Source: Halovivax sp.
Lineage (GTDB): Archaea > Halobacteriota > Halobacteria > Halobacteriales > Natrialbaceae
Assembly: GCA_007135505.1 (NCBI GenBank)
Contig: SLIS01000175.1
Span: 1 to 14,091 of the forward strand
DNA: 14,091 nucleotides
Reading direction: 5' to 3'
Made by a program: the position numbers and the translations under genes. The notes under the pieces were generated by a model. That model saw only the letters and a list, made by a program, of their open reading frames with translations. It ran no database searches and was not told where the DNA came from. Shown in pieces: positions 1 to 7,299 of the stretch; the stretch's first letter is position 1; every line of letters starts with the position of its first letter.

Positions 1-4
1 CACC

Positions 5-11
5 GAGGTGA
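5..11 (+). promoter_or_regulatory. Shine-Dalgarno site of the subunit II gene
   Basis: GAGGTGA lies five bases (5 to the Met codon from position 10, 4 from position 11) before the ATG at 16 and matches the anti-SD end of archaeal 16S rRNA. A leader with an SD rather than a leaderless start suggests that the gene is internal to an operon whose upstream part lies outside the window. Confidence 0.55.
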
Positions 12-15
12 ATCG

Positions 16-567
16 ATGACGTCACCAATCAAACCGCCGAAAGGCAACTGGTGGGACCAGCCGATCAACCGTCGAGAGACCATCTGGCTCGGCCTCGGCG
101 TCGGCTGGGCGGCCATCCTCTTCGGGTGGATGAGCGCCTTCACCCGAATCGGTGACCAGAACCCGATCGGCCAGAGCTACAAGGTCGAAGACGGCGAGTT
201 CGTGGAGACGGTTCAAGCATACAAGTCGGAGGCTGGGGAGACGGCGGATGGCCACCTGATTCCGCCCGGTGACGAGGTCTACGTCGGGGCCACCACGTTC
301 CAGTGGGACGGACTGCCGGTCGTCCTCGAGGCGGGCCGGGAGTACGACTTCCACCTCGGTGCCTACGACGTCCAGCACGGCTTTTCGATCCGCCCGGAAG
401 ACACCCTGAGCAAGCAGATCAACCTCCAGGTGATTCCCGGATACGAGTGGGTCGTCCCGATGGCTTTCGACGAGCCGGGCACCTATCGGGTGCTCTGTAA
501 CGAGTTCTGCGGCGACGGCCACGAGACGATGGCCGGGACGCTGTACGTGGAGGAACCCTCGTCATGA
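16..567 (+). CDS. Heme-copper oxidoreductase subunit II with CuA centre
   Basis: A 183-residue membrane-anchored cupredoxin subunit. One N-terminal helix (about 22-42) is followed by an exposed beta domain. The CuA ligand set is complete: His121, then Cys161-x-Glu163-x-Cys165-x3-His169-x2-Met172. CuA accepts electrons from a soluble or anchored donor (in haloarchaea probably halocyanin or a cytochrome) and passes them to the low-spin heme of subunit I. With one helix and a short sequence it resembles ba3 (B-family) subunit II rather than the two-helix A-family form. The ATG at 16 has a good SD. The stop overlaps the subunit I start by four bases (ATGA), so the two are co-translated. An electron-input subunit with CuA fits an oxygen reductase or a CuA-dependent NO reductase. 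This subunit alone does not decide which. Confidence 0.93.
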   Translation: MTSPIKPPKGNWWDQPINRRETIWLGLGVGWAAILFGWMSAFTRIGDQNPIGQSYKVEDGEFVETVQAYKSEAGETADGHLIPPGDEVYVGATTFQWDGLPVVLEAGREYDFHLGAYDVQHGFSIRPEDTLSKQINLQVIPGYEWVVPMAFDEPGTYRVLCNEFCGDGHETMAGTLYVEEPSS

Positions 568-2357
568 CCGACCGCCACCGATACGACGTCCTCGGCCTCT
601 TCGACAACGAGTACGACGAGGACGGGTTCCGGACGTGTGGTGTCACCGGCCTCGACGTCCACCGGTCGGTCGAAAACCACGTCAAGCTCTTCGGGTTGAC
701 CGCGATCGTCTTCATGATCGTCGGGGGAATCTTCGCGATCACCGTCGCGCTGACCCGCTGGGAGGCGATCGGGCTCCTGAATGCCACCGACTACTACATC
801 CACCTCAGTATGCACGCCTGGAGCATGCTGCTGTTCTGGATCGTCTTCATGGAGGTCGCGATCCTCTACGTCGGCGGCCCGATGGTCCTCGGTCGCCGGC
901 TCCCGCTGACAAAACTGGCGAAGCTCGGCTACGTTACGATGCTGGCCGGGGCGATGACGGTCTACTACTCGATCTGGACGACCAGCGCGCCGGACCAGGC
1001 CCCGCTGCTGACGTCGTACATTCCGCTCCCGTCGGCGCCCACGTTCTACGCGGGTGCACTCGTCTTCGTCCTCGGTGTGGTCGTCGCTGCGCTCCCGTTC
1101 TTCCTGTCGATCTGGCGTGAGAAACGGGAGAACGCCGGCCAGTCCCTGCCGCTCGTCACGTTCGGTGCGTTCATCACCGGTATCATCGCTGTCGAGGCGC
1201 TGCTCGGCGGCGTGGTCGCCTTCGCCGGTGGGTTGCTCTGGCGACTGGAAATCATCCAGTTCGATCCCGCCGCCTACCGGATGTGGTTCTGGATCGTCGG
1301 TCACGGCACTCAGCAGATCAACCTCGTGGCGATGATCACCGTCTGGTACTTCCTCACCCACGTGGTCGGCGGCGCCGAGGTCGTCAGCGAAAAGGTCTCG
1401 CGGACCGCGTTCGTCCTCTATCTCTTTTTCATCAACATGGGCGCGGCCCACCACCTGCTGGTCGACCCCGGCATCTCGACCGGCTGGCGCATCTGGAACA
1501 CCTCCTACGCCTTCTACGGGGCGACGCTCGCGAGCCTCATCCACGCGTTCGCCATCCCGGCCGGCATCGAAGCCGGTCGCCGCAAGCGCGGGAAGGGTGG
1601 TGGCCTCTTCGGCTGGCTCACCTCCGCGCCGTGGAAGAACCCGACCTTTGCCGCGCCTGTCCTGGCGATCATCCTCTTCGGATTCCTCGGCGGCATCACC
1701 GGCGTGTTGATGGGCCAGCTCCAGCTCAACATGGCCTGGCACAACACGTTCGCGACCGTCGGGCACTTTCACAGCACCGTCGTGCTCGGGACGACGATCA
1801 CGTTCATGGGCCTGGTCTACTTCGTCATCCGGACCATGTTCATGCGCCGGTTCATCTCGCCGACGCTCACGTCGGCACAGCCGTACCTCTACGGCGGGGC
1901 GATGGGGATTACGGCGCTCATGATGATGTACGTCGGTATCCTCTACGGCGTTCCCCGCCGAACCCCCGAGGTCGTCCAGAACGTACCCCGGGCGGGTTAC
2001 GAGTTCAGCCTCGACGCGGCCAGCCCGCTCTTCGCGATCTTCGGCATCGCCGCAGTGATCGCGATCGTCGGCGGAGCACTGTTCGTGGCGCTCGCGGTCC
2101 TGTCGGTCCTGTTCGGCGAGCGAATCGAGCCGGGCGCCGACGCGTCTCTCGTGGCCGACGGCGGTAATGCCACGGCGGGAACGCAAATTGCCCAGCCACG
2201 GGAGAGCCTCGAGATGGCCGACGATCCCGACGATCCCGTCCACGCCTACGAGATGCGTGGCACGTTCGTGCTCTGTCTGCTCTTCCTGACAGCGTTCGTG
2301 ATCACGTACATCCTGAACTGGTACCTGATCACCCAGCTCTGGTCAATCGGGGCCTGA
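564..2357 (+). CDS. Heme-copper oxidoreductase subunit I, B-family-like, Gln in place of active-site Tyr (probable eNOR-type NO reductase)
   Basis: A 597-residue catalytic subunit with about 13 predicted helices. Visible metal ligands are His84 (low-spin heme, SMHAWS), His247, His296 and His297 (CuB), His401 (high-spin heme) and His403 (low-spin heme, VGHFH). The stretches HHLLVDPGIS and HNTFATVGHFH closely resemble ba3-type oxidases. In oxygen reductases the residue four after the first CuB His is the cross-linked Tyr (HPxxY). Here the motif is HGTQQ, with Gln250 and Gln251. The B-family-like core with Tyr lost is what I recall for the eNOR family, which reduces NO to N2O. It is not cNOR or qNOR, which carry HLxxE. 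A hydrophilic segment (about 519-563) and an extra last helix (about 567-588) follow the 12-helix core. NO reduction is inferred; a divergent oxidase remains possible. Overlaps subunit II by ATGA; a 258-base non-coding gap follows. Confidence 0.88.
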   Translation: MTDRHRYDVLGLFDNEYDEDGFRTCGVTGLDVHRSVENHVKLFGLTAIVFMIVGGIFAITVALTRWEAIGLLNATDYYIHLSMHAWSMLLFWIVFMEVAILYVGGPMVLGRRLPLTKLAKLGYVTMLAGAMTVYYSIWTTSAPDQAPLLTSYIPLPSAPTFYAGALVFVLGVVVAALPFFLSIWREKRENAGQSLPLVTFGAFITGIIAVEALLGGVVAFAGGLLWRLEIIQFDPAAYRMWFWIVGHGTQQINLVAMITVWYFLTHVVGGAEVVSEKVSRTAFVLYLFFINMGAAHHLLVDPGISTGWRIWNTSYAFYGATLASLIHAFAIPAGIEAGRRKRGKGGGLFGWLTSAPWKNPTFAAPVLAIILFGFLGGITGVLMGQLQLNMAWHNTFATVGHFHSTVVLGTTITFMGLVYFVIRTMFMRRFISPTLTSAQPYLYGGAMGITALMMMYVGILYGVPRRTPEVVQNVPRAGYEFSLDAASPLFAIFGIAAVIAIVGGALFVALAVLSVLFGERIEPGADASLVADGGNATAGTQIAQPRESLEMADDPDDPVHAYEMRGTFVLCLLFLTAFVITYILNWYLITQLWSIGA

Positions 2358-2467
2358 GCGGCCCCGTTTCCCGATGTAGCGATCGACCGATGCGGGCTCA
2401 CGAGGTCGCGTCCTACCGACGGTATCGACCGGGCTGACGGGCGAATCGATTCGGGAAACGACCCACT

Positions 2468-2479
2468 GTGATCGATCAC
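2468..2479. repeat. 12-bp perfect palindrome
   Basis: GTGATCGATCAC reads the same on both strands. With no loop it is more likely a protein-binding site than an RNA hairpin. Confidence 0.55.
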
Positions 2480-2489
2480 GTAGAAATCA

Positions 2490-2518
2490 GTGAGAGTCGG
2501 TGTCGGGGAATCTCTCAC
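2490..2518. repeat. Inverted repeat, 7-bp arms, 15-base spacer
   Basis: GTGAGAG (2490-2496) and CTCTCAC (2512-2518) are exact complements. Their centres are 22 bases apart, about two helical turns, which would suit a dimeric regulator. A stem-loop in RNA is the alternative. Confidence 0.55.
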
Positions 2519-2520
2519 GG

Positions 2521-2558
2521 CTGTCGACGTGAGAACCACCGCGTCGCTCCGTCGACAG
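2521..2558. repeat. Inverted repeat, 8-bp arms, 22-base spacer
   Basis: CTGTCGAC (2521-2528) and GTCGACAG (2551-2558) are exact complements, starting three bases after the preceding repeat. The arms contain the self-complementary hexamer GTCGAC, so each arm could also act alone. Confidence 0.55.
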
Positions 2559-2615
2559 GTGTTGAAGCAACCACGGGTCAAGCTCCCTGATCCAAAAAAA
2601 CGACCGCCACGAACT

Positions 2616-3305
2616 ATGTCGAATCCACCGTCATCTGTCCGATCGGCTCCACGACGTATCGTCAGGCAGGCCTGGCGCGACCTGCTCAGCATCTACTACG
2701 CGAACACGCCGATCTGGCGCTGGTTCAAGAGCGCCGGCCTCATGGTGTTTGGCTTCTTCTGCTGGTCGGCCGCCTCGTTGCTGCTGTCGTATCGACCGGA
2801 GTGGACGTTCCTCCACTACGTGATGGCGTACGGATTCGCCCTGATCGTCTGGGGACCGCTGACGCACTTTGCAATCGTCCCCTTGGCGATTCGGCTCCGA
2901 CGGACGGCTGAACGTCCGGCGGCGCGGTTCTTCGCTCGGAACGTCTCGAAGATCAACCTCTCTGTATTCGTCGTCATCGTCATCGTCCTGGCGATGGTGC
3001 AGTTCTCGCCGATGATGCTCGACTTCGCCGGCACGTTCGAGAGTGATTCCGGACCCGAAGTGACCGCAGATCTCGAGTGCGAACAATCCGATGACCTGAT
3101 CACCTGTCAGTTGACCAGTACCGAAGGAATCGATCGGATCGAGGTGACCTCCGGCGATCGTGAGGTTGCAACCGTGGACGATCCAGGAAGTCACTTCGAA
3201 ATACGGGTCGACGAGCTCCAGGAAGTCGTCGGGCAGAAACAGTACACCGTCGAACTCTACGATGCGGACGACAACCGCGTCGGCGTCTTCCGCCGGAGCG
3301 TCTGA
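2616..3305 (+). CDS. Unknown membrane protein with three helices and an outer domain
   Basis: 229 residues; I do not recognise the family. A basic, Arg-rich N-terminus (1-38) precedes three predicted helices (about 38-58, 66-93, 115-135), then an acidic soluble domain of about 90 residues that would lie outside the cell. That domain has Cys155 and Cys164, spaced for a possible disulfide, and a beta-rich end (around YTVELYDADD) reminiscent of small immunoglobulin-like folds. The ATG at 2616 is preferred over an upstream in-frame GTG/ATG-like start at 2490, because the extra 42 residues would be basic, unlike haloarchaeal coding, and would run through the palindromes. It converges with the small gene at 3333-3554, 27 bases away. 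Proximity to the respiratory genes is suggestive only. Confidence 0.75.
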   Translation: MSNPPSSVRSAPRRIVRQAWRDLLSIYYANTPIWRWFKSAGLMVFGFFCWSAASLLLSYRPEWTFLHYVMAYGFALIVWGPLTHFAIVPLAIRLRRTAERPAARFFARNVSKINLSVFVVIVIVLAMVQFSPMMLDFAGTFESDSGPEVTADLECEQSDDLITCQLTSTEGIDRIEVTSGDREVATVDDPGSHFEIRVDELQEVVGQKQYTVELYDADDNRVGVFRRSV

Positions 3306-3332
3306 TCCCACCCGAAGGGTCCCGGAGCCGCC

Positions 3333-3554
3333 TCACTTGGTGGCCCGGACGACACGCGTCGCACCGGTCCGTGGATCGATATGTACTCGCCAGGGGTCGT
3401 CCCCGCACCTGGCCGGAACGATCCAGGTCGATCGGCCCCGGTGGGGGAGCGAGACGTCGGGTGACTCACAACCTTCGGCCGCGAGTGCGTCGTAGGCGGT
3501 GACCGCGGCGTCCTCCTTGGTATTGATCTCGGGCGTGGTCTCTTGCTGGGACAT
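3333..3554 (-). CDS. Small conserved-looking haloarchaeal protein, function unknown
   Basis: 73 residues from the ATG at 3554. An in-frame TTG at 3590 would add 12 residues but is less likely. The protein is soluble, with no helix or signal. The C-terminal half (around TWIVPARCGDDPWRVHIDPRTG) looks like a compact beta domain with Trp residues and two Cys. The last residues, ATRVVRATK, are basic. It lies downstream of fixX on the same strand after a 133-base gap that contains a hairpin, so it may be the operon's last member or independently transcribed. I assign no function. Confidence 0.6.
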   Translation of the reverse strand: MSQQETTPEINTKEDAAVTAYDALAAEGCESPDVSLPHRGRSTWIVPARCGDDPWRVHIDPRTGATRVVRATK

Positions 3555-3562
3555 GGGCTCTC

Positions 3563-3570
3563 TACTAGTA
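3563..3570. repeat. 8-bp palindrome just upstream of the small gene
   Basis: TACTAGTA is self-complementary and lies 9-16 bases upstream of the ATG at 3554 on the - strand. It could be an operator or just an AT-rich stretch. It is too close to the start to be the TATA box of a leaderless transcript. Confidence 0.3.
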
Positions 3571-3590
3571 CGGTAGTCGTTCTCACTCAA

Positions 3591-3632
3591 GAATCGTCGA
3601 TCCCGTTCCCGATCGATGGGAACGAATCGTCG
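3591..3632. repeat. Hairpin flanked by 9-bp direct repeats, downstream of fixX
   Basis: CGTTCCC (3604-3610) and GGGAACG (3618-3624) form a 7-bp stem with a 7-base loop, itself GATCGAT. GAATCGTCG occurs directly repeated at 3591-3599 and 3624-3632. The structure starts about 64 bases past the fixX stop on the - strand. No T-tract follows, so it is not a classic terminator. It may mark a 3' end, stabilise the mRNA, or be an operator for the small gene at 3333-3554. Confidence 0.5.
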
Positions 3633-3687
3633 GAACGGAGACGCGCAGCGACGTAACGGGAGTCGGGCCGCTCCAGCGCGTCGCGGT

Positions 3688-3999
3688 TCACCCGTGCTTG
3701 TACGTCACGCCGCCGCCGGTCTCCGGGTACTCCCAGACGACGTTGTCGTACGGACAGGCGAACCGGCAGCTCGAACACTCGAGGCAGTTCTCGTACGCGA
3801 TCGTGGGGACGCCGTCTTCGCCCTCACGCCAGACGTTCGCGGGACAGACGCGAGCGCAGTCGTTCGTCTCGCAGGTCGCACAGACGTCGGCCACCTTGAC
3901 GTCTAAGTGCGAGTCACCGGGATCGTCGTACCTGACGGTGTAGAGTCGGTCTTCGAGCGATTCGTTTTCGACAGTCGGAATCTGTGGTTGGACGCTCAT
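3688..3999 (-). CDS. fixX: FixX-like ferredoxin
   Basis: A 103-residue ferredoxin-like partner of FixC. Two full four-Cys sets are visible: Cys40, Cys43, Cys48, Cys52-Pro and Cys72, Cys75, Cys78, Cys82-Pro, so two [4Fe-4S] clusters are possible. The second set (NCLECSSCRFACP) is the strongly conserved FixX motif. Many bacterial FixX proteins keep only this one, so the complete first set is notable. The protein should relay electrons from the FixAB flavins through FixC toward the membrane quinone. Its ATG lies one base after the FixC stop, so it is the fourth gene of a co-translated operon. Confidence 0.92.
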   Translation of the reverse strand: MSVQPQIPTVENESLEDRLYTVRYDDPGDSHLDVKVADVCATCETNDCARVCPANVWREGEDGVPTIAYENCLECSSCRFACPYDNVVWEYPETGGGVTYKHG

Positions 4000-4000
4000 C

Positions 4001-5362
4001 TCAGGTCACCACCTTACGGTATCGGAACGCGAGTTTCGCCGCGCCGCTCCAGCCACCGACGGCGTCGAGGACGGCGCTCTTTGCATTGTCGGCGTGAACC
4101 GACTTCGGCTGGCGGTCCATCCGGAAGTACTCGGTCCCGGCGTCGGCGAACGCGCGAGGCAGGTCTTCGAACAGTAGATCGCGGTCGGACTCGACCGCGT
4201 TCATTAGCCAGTCGTAGCGCTCCAGGTTTTTCACGACGAACGATCGTTCGAGTGCCTCGGGGTAGGACTGCAGCGCCTCGCCACTGGTCTGACCGCGCTC
4301 GGCCGCCTCCGCGATCGCGACGCCGGCGTGATAACCGCTCTCTACGGCCATGTTCGTCCCTTCGAGGTGAACCCCGTTGTTGAGTACCAGCCCCGCCGCG
4401 TCCCCGACGATCGCCGCGCCGTCGTGAACGAGTTCCGGAACGCTCTCCGCGCCCCCCTCGGGGATGGTCTTCGCCCCGTACTCGACCGTTCTGGCGTCCC
4501 GGACCACTGGCGCGACGGCAGGGTGGGTCTTGAACGCGTTCAGCGTCGCTTCCGGCGACTGCTCGGCGGCGACGGCGTCTTCGATTCGGTAGGCCACCCC
4601 GACGCTGATCGTGTCGCCGTTGGTGTAGATGAACCCGCCGCCGAATGCGTCGCCGACGGCACCCTCGCCGAAGTAGTGGTAGGAGACGCCGGCGTCGTCG
4701 ATGAGCCGAAATCGATCCTCGATCACGTTCTCCCCGTCGGGGAACTCGAGAACCTCCTTGACACCGACGGCGACGTTCTCCCGCGTCTCGGTCGACTTCA
4801 GGTTCGCTCCCTCGCTGACGAGCGAGTTACCGCCCTCGGCGAGGACGACGTACGGGGCGCGGATCGAACCGTCCGGCCGGTCGGTCTCGACGCCGACGAT
4901 CCACCCGCCCTCGCGGACGAGTCCGGTCACCGTCGTCTCCGTGAGGAGCGTCGCGCCGGCTTCGACGGCCTGCTCGGCGAACCACTCGTCGAAGTCGCCG
5001 CGAAGAACGGTGTAGGAATCGTTGTGCGGTTCGCTGTGCCACTCGCCCGGCCGGAGTGAAACGGCGGTTTCGTCGCGCTCGCTGAGCATGCTGAATCGGC
5101 GTTCGGCGACGTACCGCTCGAGCGGCGCGTCGTCGAGATCGGCCAGTTCGCGGATCGTCGGCGTGTACAGCACGCCGCCGAAGACGTTCTTCGCTCCCGG
5201 CGACGAGCCGCGTTCGATCACCAGCACCGTCAGGCCGCGATCGGCCATCGTCAGCGCGGCCGCACAACCGGCGAGACCGGCGCCGACGACGATCGCGTCG
5301 AAGGAATCGTCGTAGTTCGGTTCGGTCCGGATGTCTCTATCCGCAGCAAGTTCGGGACTCAT
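4001..5362 (-). CDS. fixC: FixC, electron-transfer flavoprotein:quinone oxidoreductase
   Basis: A 453-residue FAD protein of the FixC/ETF-QO family, peripheral at the membrane, taking electrons from ETF (FixAB) and reducing quinone (menaquinone in haloarchaea). The N-terminal Rossmann motif GAGLAG (27-32), with Glu50 ending the second strand, binds the FAD ADP part. VFGGVLY (60-66) and the second FAD motif GDAAG (320-324) followed by NNGVHLEGTNMA are typical of the family. Length matches FixC; eukaryotic ETF-QO carries a C-terminal Fe-S domain that is absent here and is supplied instead by the separate FixX. Its start overlaps the fixB stop by four bases. Whether this FixABCX set bifurcates electrons cannot be decided by reading. 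Confidence 0.95.
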   Translation of the reverse strand: MSPELAADRDIRTEPNYDDSFDAIVVGAGLAGCAAALTMADRGLTVLVIERGSSPGAKNVFGGVLYTPTIRELADLDDAPLERYVAERRFSMLSERDETAVSLRPGEWHSEPHNDSYTVLRGDFDEWFAEQAVEAGATLLTETTVTGLVREGGWIVGVETDRPDGSIRAPYVVLAEGGNSLVSEGANLKSTETRENVAVGVKEVLEFPDGENVIEDRFRLIDDAGVSYHYFGEGAVGDAFGGGFIYTNGDTISVGVAYRIEDAVAAEQSPEATLNAFKTHPAVAPVVRDARTVEYGAKTIPEGGAESVPELVHDGAAIVGDAAGLVLNNGVHLEGTNMAVESGYHAGVAIAEAAERGQTSGEALQSYPEALERSFVVKNLERYDWLMNAVESDRDLLFEDLPRAFADAGTEYFRMDRQPKSVHADNAKSAVLDAVGGWSGAAKLAFRYRKVVT

Positions 5363-6375
5363 TGGGTGACCTCCATCGCTCGTTCGTCGGCCAGTTGCGC
5401 CGCGAGCGCCGGACAGACCTCGAAGAGGTCGCCCACGATGGCGTAATCGGCGTGTTCGAAGATCGGCGCGTTCGGGTCGTCGTTGATCGCGATCACCGTC
5501 CCGCTCTTGTTCATCCCCTCGACGTGCTGGATCGCCCCGCTGATGCCGACGGCGATGTACAGGTCAGGACGAACCGTCTTGCCGGTCTGGCCGACCTGAC
5601 GAGAACCGTCGACCCAGCCCTCGTCGACCGCCGCGCGGCTCGCCGCGAGTTCGGCTCCGAGCGCGTCGGCCAGTTCCCGCGCTGGCTCGAGGTCTCCCTC
5701 GATCCCGTGACCGACGGCGACGATGCGCTCGGCCTCGGTGATGTCGGCGGTGTCGCCGACAACCCGTTCGAGAACCGCACTGATCGTGTCGGATTCGTCG
5801 ACGGCCACGTCGACTTCGACGATTTCCCCGTCACGGTCGGGATCGCGCCCCGCCGCCTCGAACACGCCGGGGCGAATCGTCGCCATCTGCGGGCGGTGAT
5901 CCTCGCAGAGAATCGTCGCGAGGAGGTCGCCACCGAACGCCGGTCGTCGTGCCTGGAGAATCCCTTCCTCGTCGACGTCGATCTCGGTCACGTCGGCGGT
6001 CAACCCGGCGTGCGTCGGCACGGCAACCCGCCCGGCGAAGTCGCGACCGGTGTGGGTCCCGCCGATGAGGACGATCGAGGGTTTTCGCTCCTCGACCATC
6101 GACCGAAACTGGACGCCGTACGGGTCCGCCCGGTACGGCTCGAACACCGGGTCGTCGGCGACCAGCACGCGATCGGCACCGCGCTCGATCGCTTCGGTCG
6201 CCACGTCCGCGACGTCCTCACCGATCGTCAGCGCGACGAGATCGTCGCCGGTCTTCTCGGTCAGCTTCGCCCCCTCCGCTAGCAGTTCCCAGGAGACGGG
6301 CATGACTTCGCCGGCGTGTTCCTCGACGAACACCCAGACATCTTCGTACGCGTCGACGTCGATCTCGTCGCTCAT
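5359..6375 (-). CDS. fixB: FixB, electron transfer flavoprotein alpha subunit
   Basis: 338 residues. The C-terminal FAD-binding domain is clear: SRQVGQTGKTV (258-268), then PDLYIAVGISGAIQH (270-284), then GMNKSGTVIAINDDPNAPIFEHADY, the hallmark of ETF alpha. The N-terminal domain (about 10-190) is the ETF alpha/beta fold that pairs with FixA. The heterodimer gathers electrons from dehydrogenases such as acyl-CoA dehydrogenases and hands them to FixC. It overlaps both neighbours by four bases (fixA stop and fixC start), which implies tight translational coupling and equal dosage of the subunits. The N-terminus is acidic as expected for a halophile. Confidence 0.96.
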   Translation of the reverse strand: MSDEIDVDAYEDVWVFVEEHAGEVMPVSWELLAEGAKLTEKTGDDLVALTIGEDVADVATEAIERGADRVLVADDPVFEPYRADPYGVQFRSMVEERKPSIVLIGGTHTGRDFAGRVAVPTHAGLTADVTEIDVDEEGILQARRPAFGGDLLATILCEDHRPQMATIRPGVFEAAGRDPDRDGEIVEVDVAVDESDTISAVLERVVGDTADITEAERIVAVGHGIEGDLEPARELADALGAELAASRAAVDEGWVDGSRQVGQTGKTVRPDLYIAVGISGAIQHVEGMNKSGTVIAINDDPNAPIFEHADYAIVGDLFEVCPALAAQLADERAMEVTQ

Positions 6376-7151
6376 CCGAGCACCTCCGAGACGGCGTCAG
6401 CCAGCTCGTCGACGCCGTCGACGAGTTCGCCCTCGCGCTCGACGGGCTGGACGGTCTCCATCGTCCCGACCGACGTCGGCGAGACGGCGAGGCCGACCTC
6501 GTCCTCGATCTCGAGAGCTGCGGCGTCCCAGACCGTCGGCTCAAAGTCGTTCTCCCCGTAGAGCTTTCGGTGTAACGGCGCCGGTCGCGGCGGGAACTCG
6601 CCGAACACGGCCGCCACGACGACCGGCAGATCCGCGGCGACGAGTTCGTACCCGCCCTCTACGTCGCGCCTGGCGACGAGTCGATCCTCGTCGGGTCGAG
6701 CATCGACCGCCTCCGCGTACGTCAGCTGTGCCCAGCCGTTGTGCGCGGCGATCCCTGGCGGCACCTGTCCGGTCGAGGAATCCGTCGTCTCTTCGCCGCA
6801 AACAACGACGTCCGCATCGAGCACCTCGGCCGCGCTGGCGAGTGTGAGACTCGTCGGCCACGTGTCGCTGCCTGCGAACGCCCGATCGGAGATCAGGACG
6901 GCGTCGTCACATCCCATCGCGACGGCCTCCTCCAGGATGCTCGTCGCGTTCGGCGGACCCATCGTCATCGCGTACACCTCGCCGCCGACCTGATCGCGTA
7001 TCGTGAGGGCCGCTTCGAGGGCGTGTCTGTCGGGGCCGTTCATCACCGCGGGCGCGCTCGCCCGATCGAGTCGTCCCGTGTCGGGGTCGATGCCGACTTC
7101 GTCCGCGTCCGGCACCTGTTTCACCCCGACGACGATCGTCCATGTGGTCAT
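6372..7151 (-). CDS. fixA: FixA, electron transfer flavoprotein beta subunit
   Basis: 259 residues starting MTTWTIVVGVKQVPD. VKQVPD (10-15) is the usual ETF beta N-terminal motif, which fixes the ATG at 7151; the open frame runs on upstream but that part is basic and antisense to the neighbouring gene. NATSILEEAVAMGCDDAVLISD (68-89), then GSDTWPTS (94-101) and GEETTDSSTGQVPPGIA (119-134) line the nucleotide site. The TGQV stretch sits where ETF beta binds AMP or, in bifurcating forms, a second FAD. It is the first gene of fixABCX. An AAGGA stretch directly touches the ATG, too near for a normal SD, so the start signal is uncertain. Promoter candidates lie in the 319 bases upstream. Confidence 0.95.
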   Translation of the reverse strand: MTTWTIVVGVKQVPDADEVGIDPDTGRLDRASAPAVMNGPDRHALEAALTIRDQVGGEVYAMTMGPPNATSILEEAVAMGCDDAVLISDRAFAGSDTWPTSLTLASAAEVLDADVVVCGEETTDSSTGQVPPGIAAHNGWAQLTYAEAVDARPDEDRLVARRDVEGGYELVAADLPVVVAAVFGEFPPRPAPLHRKLYGENDFEPTVWDAAALEIEDEVGLAVSPTSVGTMETVQPVEREGELVDGVDELADAVSEVLG

Positions 7152-7233
7152 TCCTTGCTCACGTGCGTGCGTAGGCGCTCGAACCACCTCTTCCACTACG
7201 ACACTTCCAGCACCCTGGGAACGGAACGCGGTC

Positions 7234-7240
7234 GTTAAAG
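7234..7240 (-). promoter_or_regulatory. Candidate fixA TATA box (proximal)
   Basis: On the - strand this reads CTTTAAC in a GC-rich setting. Transcription about 26 bases further on would give fixA a leader of roughly 60 bases. Judged by eye only. Confidence 0.35.
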
Positions 7241-7299
7241 TGCCCCAGATCGTGAGTGATTCGACGAAAGAGGTGGTCGACTCCGGACCGACCCGGAAT

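Larger units (their letters stand above)
2358..2615. other. Intergenic region with three consecutive inverted repeats
   Basis: No credible coding sequence. It separates the oxidoreductase operon from the next + strand gene and holds three separate palindromic elements within about 90 bases (2468-2558), listed individually. An A-rich patch (about 2593-2600) lies 16-23 bases before the ATG at 2616 and is the only promoter-like AT-rich spot close to that gene, slightly nearer than the usual archaeal TATA position. No T-tract terminator is seen after the subunit I stop. Confidence 0.5.

Noticed and set aside
483..2243. Long antisense open frame (586 codons) across subunit I
   Set aside because: It lies entirely antisense to a well-supported heme-copper gene. 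GC-rich haloarchaeal genes with G/C-ending codons leave few stops on the other strand, so long shadows are expected. No family motif.
2358..2470. Transcription terminator after subunit I
   Set aside because: No stem followed by a T-tract is visible, so I do not claim one.
2490..2615. Upstream extension of the three-helix protein
   Set aside because: The extra 42 residues are Arg/Lys-rich, run over three palindromes, and start with a non-ATG codon.
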